A stretch of 19,345 nt of DNA, taken from positions 1 to 19,345 of the forward strand of contig JBJMSU010000219.1 in NCBI GenBank assembly GCA_045801465.1, in the 5' to 3' direction. The notes beneath the pieces are model-generated. The model was not told the DNA's origin, did no database searches, and saw only the letters and a program-made list of their open reading frames with translations. The stretch is from DATFWC01 sp045801465 (GTDB lineage Bacteria > Pseudomonadota > Alphaproteobacteria > Rhizobiales > Xanthobacteraceae). Positions 15,374-19,345 of the stretch are shown here, piece after piece (the stretch's first letter is position 1; each line of letters begins with the position of its first letter). Position numbers and translations under genes: made by a program.

Positions 15374-16492
15374 TTGCCCGATCGCGAAGCGGGTGCTTCC
15401 CGCTGGTTGCGACATCGCGGCCACCGCGGCCGGACACCCGCAACCATCGCGGCGCGGCTTACCTACGACGAGGTCGGTCATCGCTACGGCGAGGTTGAAG
15501 CGGTCAAGGGCTTTAGCCTGGACGTAGCTCCCGGCGAGATCGTCGTCCTGATCGGCCATTCGGGTTGCGGCAAGACCACCGCGCTTCGCCTTGCCGCCGG
15601 GGTCGCCGTGCCGACCGCGGGACGCATCCTCATCAACGACCGCGAGGTGTCCGGTCCGGGGCAGTTCCTGCCGCCGGAGCAGCGCGGCGTCGGTCTCATG
15701 TTCCAGGACTATGCGCTGTTTCCGCACCTGACGAACCTCGCCAACGTGATGTTCGGGCTCAAGCGGCTGCCGCGCGAGGACGCCGTGACGGAGGCGCGTC
15801 TCGCCCTCGAGCGCGTGGGCTTGAGCGACTATGCCGATGCCTATCCGCATATGCTGTCGGGCGGGGAACAACAGCGGGTGGCGCTGGCGCGCGCGGTTGC
15901 GCCGCGTCCGAGCGTCCTCCTGATGGACGAGCCGTTCTCCGGCCTCGATCGCAGCCTGCGCGAGGAGGTGCGCGAGGACACGCTCGCGGTCCTGCGCGAG
16001 AGCCACGTCACCTGCGTCATTGTTACTCACGACCCGGAAGAGGCGCTGCGCATGGCCGACCGCATCGCCCTGATGCGCGAAGGAACCCTGGTTCAGGCCG
16101 GTCTTCCCGAGGTCATCTACCGCCGGCCGGCCGATCTGTTCGTGGCGCGATTCTTCTCCGAGCTCAACGAGGTATCCGGCACGGTGCGTGGCGGTCGCGT
16201 CGAGACGGCGGTCGGCCTGTTCGCGGCCCCCGGTTTGCCCGAGGGATCGCCGGCGATCGTGGCGATCCGGCCGACCGGCGTTCGGCTGCGCCCGGCGGGA
16301 CTGTGCATTCCCGGCCGCCTCGAACGGCGGCGCTTTCTCGGCGTGGTCGATATGTTCGAAGTTGCGGTTAACGGCGTCGACGGCCCATTGAAGGGGCGCA
16401 CGCGCGAATCGATCGCCTTTGCTCCCAAGGACGAGGTCGGCATCGAGATTGATCCGGCCGAAGTCCTTGTTTTTGCCGCGCCCGGAGCCTAG
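15374..16492 (+). CDS. ABC transporter ATP-binding protein with C-terminal TOBE-like domain (FbpC/PotA type)
   Basis: A 372-residue ATPase subunit of an import-type ABC transporter. Visible motifs are Walker A GHSGCGKTT (61-69), Q-loop Q111 in MFQDYALFPH, signature LSGGEQQR (161-168), Walker B LLMDEP with D185-E186, and switch His H219 in VTHDPEEAL. After about residue 255 comes a TOBE-like regulatory segment (SGTVRGG, VAIRPTGVRLRP, RRRFLGVVDMFEV), as in iron(III), sulfate and polyamine importers. The TTG at 15374, 3 bases after the scpB stop, is the likely start. The first 25 residues are basic and not conserved-looking, so a later start is possible. No permease or binding-protein gene is nearby, which is unusual for this type. 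Substrate unknown; ferric iron-like is only a guess from resemblance. Confidence 0.88.
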   Translation: MPDREAGASRWLRHRGHRGRTPATIAARLTYDEVGHRYGEVEAVKGFSLDVAPGEIVVLIGHSGCGKTTALRLAAGVAVPTAGRILINDREVSGPGQFLPPEQRGVGLMFQDYALFPHLTNLANVMFGLKRLPREDAVTEARLALERVGLSDYADAYPHMLSGGEQQRVALARAVAPRPSVLLMDEPFSGLDRSLREEVREDTLAVLRESHVTCVIVTHDPEEALRMADRIALMREGTLVQAGLPEVIYRRPADLFVARFFSELNEVSGTVRGGRVETAVGLFAAPGLPEGSPAIVAIRPTGVRLRPAGLCIPGRLERRRFLGVVDMFEVAVNGVDGPLKGRTRESIAFAPKDEVGIEIDPAEVLVFAAPGA

Positions 16493-16535
16493 TTTTCCGT
16501 CGAACAAACGGGTTTAGCGCCGCGCGGCCTGTTGC

Positions 16536-16542
16536 GGGAGGT
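16536..16542 (+). promoter_or_regulatory. Strong ribosome binding site of tatA
   Basis: GGGAGGT ends 6 bases before the tatA ATG at 16549 and is one of the best Shine-Dalgarno matches in the window. TatA is needed in excess over TatB and TatC, so a strong site is in keeping with that. tatB has only a distant GGAG. Confidence 0.7.
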
Positions 16543-16548
16543 ATTCGC

Positions 16549-16821
16549 ATGGGTGGATTGAGCTTATGGCATTGGATCATCGTCATTGCGGTGATCCTGC
16601 TGCTGTTCGGACGAGGCAAGATTTCCGAGCTCATGGGCGATGTCGCCCAGGGCATCAAGGCGTTCAAGAAAGGCATGTCGGAAGACGAGGCGAAGGCCGA
16701 GCCGGCGAAGAACGAGCCGGTCAAGACGATCGACCATCAGCCGACGACCAGCGGCACGACGGCACCCGATCTGCAGAACCGGGCGACCACCGAGAAGAAG
16801 CTCGAAGGCGGCACCGTCTGA
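16549..16821 (+). CDS. tatA: Twin-arginine translocase subunit TatA
   Basis: TatA oligomerises in the inner membrane to let folded, twin-arginine signal proteins cross. The 90-residue protein has the expected short N-terminal TM helix (WHWIIVIAVILLLF, residues 7-20), the hinge FGRGKISELM, a basic amphipathic helix (GDVAQGIKAFKKGM) and a loose charged C-terminal tail. The tail ends EKKLEGGTV. It heads the tatA-tatB-tatC set. The 246-base gap to tatB is long and filled by two palindromes. Confidence 0.95.
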   Translation: MGGLSLWHWIIVIAVILLLFGRGKISELMGDVAQGIKAFKKGMSEDEAKAEPAKNEPVKTIDHQPTTSGTTAPDLQNRATTEKKLEGGTV

Positions 16822-16875
16822 GCTTCGGTGCAGCCGGGCGCTCTTTGCGGACGTGGTAGAGGGGCGCCGGCCGCT

Positions 16876-16947
16876 AGTGCCGCGCTTCCGAAATTCGTGA
16901 CACATCGCAGCACCCTCTGACACGAACTTCGGAAGCGAAGCGGCACT
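16876..16947. repeat. Palindromic repeat A between tatA and tatB
   Basis: The outer arms are AGTGCCG (16876-16882) and CGGCACT (16941-16947). The long inner arms CTTCCGAAATTCGTG (16885-16899) and CACGAACTTCGGAAG (16921-16935) have one mismatch. The loop is about 21 bases. It shares the AGTGCCG end and the CTTCCGA step with repeat B next to it. Confidence 0.8.
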
Positions 16948-16963
16948 GGCAAGTTCATGAGTT

Positions 16964-17037
16964 AGTGCCGGCTTCCGATTTGAAGTTCCTAGAACGAGAT
17001 TGCGGCAGACCCGGTAGGAACTTCAAATCGGCGGCAC
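16964..17037. repeat. Palindromic repeat B between tatA and tatB
   Basis: The outer arms are GTGCCG (16965-16970) and CGGCAC (17032-17037). The inner arms CGATTTGAAGTTCCT (16976-16990) and AGGAACTTCAAATCG (17016-17030) pair perfectly over 15 bases, with a 25-base loop. It lies 16 bases after repeat A and 30 bases before the tatB ATG. It could end or weaken transcription from tatA into tatB. Confidence 0.82.
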
Positions 17038-17067
17038 GAGCTTGCGCCGCTTGGAGTTGATCGCATC

Positions 17068-17532
17068 ATGTTCGATATCGGTTGGGGCGAGCTCATCGTC
17101 ATCGGCGTGGTCGCGCTCATCGCGATCGGTCCCAAGGAGCTGCCTGGCGCCTTGCGGGCCCTGGGCCACTACATGGGCAAGATCCGCCACATGGCGGCCG
17201 ATTTCCAGAACCAGTTCCAGGAGGCGATGCGCGAAGCCGAGATGGCCGACCTGAAGAAGCAGGTCGATACGCTGACGTCGGGCTTCGACCCGATGGAGAC
17301 CATCCGCAAGGACATCGAGAGCACAGTCGCCGACAAGCCGCCCTCCGCATTGGCGGCTCCCGACGCGGGCGCTGCCGGCACCACGGCGAGCGACGCCCCG
17401 AGCGCCTATGGGCCGGAGACGAAACCGGCTGACGTGCAAGCCCCGCCGGCCGAACCGGCGACCACGGGGGACAGTGGCCAAGCGCTCGTCGACGCACCGG
17501 GGGATGCCAAGCCGGGAGATCGACCGGCATGA
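17068..17532 (+). CDS. tatB: Twin-arginine translocase subunit TatB
   Basis: TatB pairs with TatC to form the receptor for twin-arginine signal peptides. The 154 residues start MFDIGWGELIVIGVVALIAI, a single TM helix carrying the conserved Glu at position 8 (as in E. coli TatB). The hinge GPKELP is followed by a long amphipathic helix (LRALGHYMGKIRHMAADFQNQFQ) and a Pro/Ala/Thr-rich tail of about 70 residues. The N-terminal wording separates it from TatA. GGAG at 17052-17055 is rather far (12 bases) from the ATG. Its stop overlaps the tatC start in an ATGA. Confidence 0.95.
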   Translation: MFDIGWGELIVIGVVALIAIGPKELPGALRALGHYMGKIRHMAADFQNQFQEAMREAEMADLKKQVDTLTSGFDPMETIRKDIESTVADKPPSALAAPDAGAAGTTASDAPSAYGPETKPADVQAPPAEPATTGDSGQALVDAPGDAKPGDRPA

Positions 17533-18335
17533 GCCGCGACGATGAAGAGAAGGAGATCGAGGCCACCAAGGCGCCGCTGATGGAGCACCTGATCGAGCTG
17601 CGCGCGCGGCTGATCAAGGCGCTCGTCGCCTTCGCCTTGGCGTGCGTCGTCTGCTTCTTCTTCGCCAAGACGATCTACAACGTTTTGACTTGGCCGTACG
17701 TGTGGGTGGCGGGCCCGGAGAATTCCAAGTTCATCTACACCGGCCTCTTGGAATACTTCATGGTCCAGCTCAAGATCGCCATGTTCGGCGGGGCCTTCAT
17801 CTCGTTCCCGGTGGTGGCGACGCAGATCTACATGTTCGTCGCGCCGGGTCTTTATCGCAACGAGCGCCAAGCCTTTCTGCCGTATCTGGTGGCGACCCCG
17901 ATCTTCTTTCTCCTCGGATCGTTCGTCGTCTATTTTCTTGTCTGGCCGATGCTGGCGCGGTTCTCGCTCGCCATGCAGCAGGCGGGCGGCGACGGCCAGG
18001 CCACGATCGAGCTTCTCCCCAAGGTCGACGATTATCTGACCTTGATGATGAAGCTCATCTTCGCCTTCGGCATCGCCTTCCAGCTGCCGGTGATTCTCAC
18101 GCTGCTCGGGCGCATCGGCGTCGTGACCTCGCAGATGCTCAAGGAAAAGCGCCGCTACTTCATCGTCGGCGCCTTCGTCATTGCGGCGGTGCTCACCCCG
18201 CCGGACGTGCTCAGCCAGATGTCATTGGCGATCCCGCTCATGGCGCTCTACGAGGGATCGATCTGGTCGGTGCGCTGGGTGGAGAGGAAGGCGCAGGCGT
18301 CTACGGCCAGCGCCCAGACCAACCCGGCGGAGTAG
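17529..18335 (+). CDS. tatC: Twin-arginine translocase subunit TatC
   Basis: TatC is the polytopic core of the Tat receptor and reads the RR signal peptide. The 268-residue protein has the cytoplasmic N-terminal block APLMEHLIELRARLIKAL and six hydrophobic segments. The conserved first periplasmic stretch (WVAGPENSKFIYTGLLEYF), the cytoplasmic loop FVAPGLYRNERQAFLPYL with the key Glu, and the helix FGIAFQLPVIL are all present. The ATGA overlap with tatB (17529-17532) fits tight co-translation. Normal length, no defects. Confidence 0.97.
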   Translation: MSRDDEEKEIEATKAPLMEHLIELRARLIKALVAFALACVVCFFFAKTIYNVLTWPYVWVAGPENSKFIYTGLLEYFMVQLKIAMFGGAFISFPVVATQIYMFVAPGLYRNERQAFLPYLVATPIFFLLGSFVVYFLVWPMLARFSLAMQQAGGDGQATIELLPKVDDYLTLMMKLIFAFGIAFQLPVILTLLGRIGVVTSQMLKEKRRYFIVGAFVIAAVLTPPDVLSQMSLAIPLMALYEGSIWSVRWVERKAQASTASAQTNPAE

Positions 18336-18353
18336 GGCAAGGCCTAGCGCCGG

Positions 18354-18428
18354 TAGGGCGGATTAGCGTAAGCGTAATCCGCCATCCGCCCGTCGAATCG
18401 GCGCAATACGCTTCGCTATTGCGCCCTA
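18354..18428. repeat. REP-like palindromic repeat, TAGGGCGGATTA family
   Basis: Two perfect hairpins lie within matching ends, between tatC and serS. The first is GGCGGATTA (18357-18365), loop GCGTAAGCG, TAATCCGCC (18375-18383). The second is GGCGCAATA (18400-18408), loop CGCTTCGC, TATTGCGCC (18417-18425). The ends TAGGGCG (18354-18360) and CGCCCTA (18422-18428) pair. I know this type (GGCGGATTAGCG...TAATCCGCC) as a common intergenic repeat in several proteobacteria. Confidence 0.8.
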
Positions 18429-18453
18429 CGTCCGGCCCTAAAGATCAAGCGTC

Positions 18454-19345
18454 ATGCACGACATCAGATGGATTCGCGAGCACGCCGAGGAATTTGCCCG
18501 CGGGCTCAAGCGCCGCGGGATGTCGGAGGCCGATGCTCGCGCCCTCGTGAGCGAACTGTTGTCGCTCGACGAACGGCGGCGCGCCGCGATCGCCCAGTTC
18601 GAGCAGGCGCAGGCGCGCCGTAACGCGGCCTCCAAGGATATCGGCCAGGCCAAGGCCAAGAAGGACGAAGCGCGCGCGCAAGCGCTGATGGCCGAGATGG
18701 CGCAATTGAAGGACAGCATTCCGGCGCTCGAGACGGCGGCGAAGGAGGCCGAGGCCGGGCTGGAGAAAACGCTTGCCGAGATTCCCAATCTCCCGGCCGA
18801 CGACGTTCCCGACGGGGCGGACGCCGAGGCCAATGTCGAGCGCCACCGCTTCGGCGCGAGGCGCGACTACGGCTTTGCCCCTAAGCAGCACTTCGAGCTC
18901 GGCGAGGCTCTCGGGCAGATGGATTTCGCCGCCGCCGCGAAGCTCTCCGGTGCGCGCTTCGTCGTGCTCAAGAACGGGCTGGCGCGGCTCGAACGCGCGC
19001 TCGGCCAATTCATGCTCGACCTGCACACGACCGAGCACGGGTACACGGAGGTTGCGCCGCCGATCCTCGTTCGCAACGATGCAATGTACGGCACCGCGCA
19101 ATTGCCAAAATTCAAAGACGATCAATTCTCCGCTGTAAATTCCGCAGTCAAAGAGCTCGAAAAATTGCAAGCTAACAGAGAGGCAATTGCCGCCAGAGCT
19201 GAAACAATCAGAACAAAATTGCACTTTTTGAGTCCGCCGCTCCAGCAGCTCCCTTTTCAAAGTCCAACTCTGCCGGCCGAGGTGCCCTCATTGCAGGCCC
19301 GGCTAAACGTTCTCGAACAAACCCTGACGCAGTACGACGAAAAAA
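18454..19345 (+). CDS. serS: Seryl-tRNA synthetase, N-terminal part, diverging from family after residue 225
   Basis: SerRS charges tRNA-Ser (and tRNA-Sec). The frame from 18454 is open to the window end (297 residues). Residues 1-110 form the expected N-terminal coiled-coil arm (MHDIRWIREH, LDERRRAAIAQFEQAQARRN, KDEARAQALMAEMAQLKD, EIPNLPADDVPDGADAEAN). Then come YGFAPKQHFELGEALG and class II motif 1 (VVLKNGLARLERALGQFM... GYTEVAPPILV), and GTAQLPKFKDDQF at 213-225. Family proteins should next show a short loop and a TAEV-type serine-binding block; neither appears. Instead an unrelated coiled-coil-like stretch follows. Motifs 2 and 3 would lie beyond the window if present. The start has no strong Shine-Dalgarno sequence but matches the family N terminus. 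The identity of the first 225 residues is secure; whether the gene is functional is not. Confidence 0.88.
   Translation, partial: MHDIRWIREHAEEFARGLKRRGMSEADARALVSELLSLDERRRAAIAQFEQAQARRNAASKDIGQAKAKKDEARAQALMAEMAQLKDSIPALETAAKEAEAGLEKTLAEIPNLPADDVPDGADAEANVERHRFGARRDYGFAPKQHFELGEALGQMDFAAAAKLSGARFVVLKNGLARLERALGQFMLDLHTTEHGYTEVAPPILVRNDAMYGTAQLPKFKDDQFSAVNSAVKELEKLQANREAIAARAETIRTKLHFLSPPLQQLPFQSPTLPAEVPSLQARLNVLEQTLTQYDEK
19129..19345 (+). other. In-frame non-SerRS segment at the right edge
   Basis: Residues 226-297 of the serS frame (starting SAVNSAVKELEKLQANRE) do not look like any part of SerRS I know. Two helical, heptad-like stretches (VKELEKLQANREAIAARAET and LQARLNVLEQTLTQYDE) flank a Pro-rich link (LSPPLQQLPFQSPTLPAEV). 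Base composition drops to about half GC by eye, against roughly two thirds elsewhere. Codons such as CAA, AAA, TTG and CCA, rare in neighbouring genes, begin slightly earlier, from about 19099, inside the conserved QLPKFKDDQF. There is no hydrophobic segment and no intein-like Cys start. Possible readings are an inserted domain, a fusion after disruption, or a chimeric join. Confidence 0.6.

Noticed and set aside
14264..16507. 747-codon minus-strand open frame opposite scpA, scpB and the ABC ATPase
   Set aside because: Three canonical genes lie on the other strand. The antisense translation is Arg/Ala/His-rich with no family motif.
18445..19260. Minus-strand open frame opposite serS, starting in the low-GC segment
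   Set aside because: Over most of its length it is antisense to clear SerRS sequence. Its first 45 or so residues come from the odd segment but show no recognisable domain or ribosome binding site.
19129..19345. Intein within serS
   Set aside because: The insert starts with Ser but lacks the usual N-terminal intein block, and the visible part is coiled-coil and Pro-rich, unlike a Hint domain. Not fully excluded, because the right end is missing.
1..19345. tRNA or rRNA genes
   Set aside because: No cloverleaf with the conserved T-loop (GGTTCGANNC-like) and no rRNA landmark sequence was seen in the gaps.

Overview
The window is ordinary chromosomal DNA from a high-GC alphaproteobacterium of the order Hyphomicrobiales (Rhizobiales), closest in flavour to the Bradyrhizobium/Rhodopseudomonas/Xanthobacteraceae side. 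This rests on three things: the IlvD and ExoR-like protein sequences, the gene order erpA-dgt-argS-SPOR-nagZ-scpA-scpB-tatABC-serS that I know from this group, and several palindromic intergenic repeats typical of such genomes. No search was run, so the placement comes from recognition alone. No rRNA, tRNA, CRISPR array, integrase or transposase was seen.

Layout, left to right. (1) The 3' two thirds of ilvD overlaps a secreted Sel1-repeat protein resembling rhizobial ExoR; both face right. (2) xthA (exonuclease III) converges on them, with a hairpin between. (3) A two-gene RND efflux unit follows: a periplasmic adaptor and an MdtC-like pump, with no outer-membrane channel or regulator nearby. 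(4) erpA (Fe-S carrier) and dgt (dNTPase-like) are divergent and are bracketed by two copies of one palindromic repeat. (5) From dgt rightwards all genes are on the plus strand: argS, a bitopic SPOR-domain protein, nagZ, scpA, scpB, an ABC-transporter ATPase, tatA, tatB, tatC and the start of serS. Several are translationally coupled: nagZ/scpA and tatB/tatC by ATGA overlaps, and scpB/ABC by a 3-base gap.

The right-hand block combines envelope and chromosome maintenance. It covers septal peptidoglycan binding (SPOR), muropeptide recycling (NagZ), the Smc partners ScpA and ScpB, and the Tat system that exports folded proteins. The two tRNA synthetases are housekeeping companions. Most of the longer gaps hold a palindromic repeat or strong hairpin, including two tandem diverged copies between tatA and tatB.

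The most unusual point is the right edge. The serS reading frame follows a normal seryl-tRNA synthetase for about 225 residues. It then leaves the family sequence in the middle of the catalytic domain and continues in frame, at lower GC, into an unrelated coiled-coil-like stretch that runs off the window. It could be a genuine insertion domain, a gene disruption or a chimeric contig end. I saw no clear new defence or mobile system.
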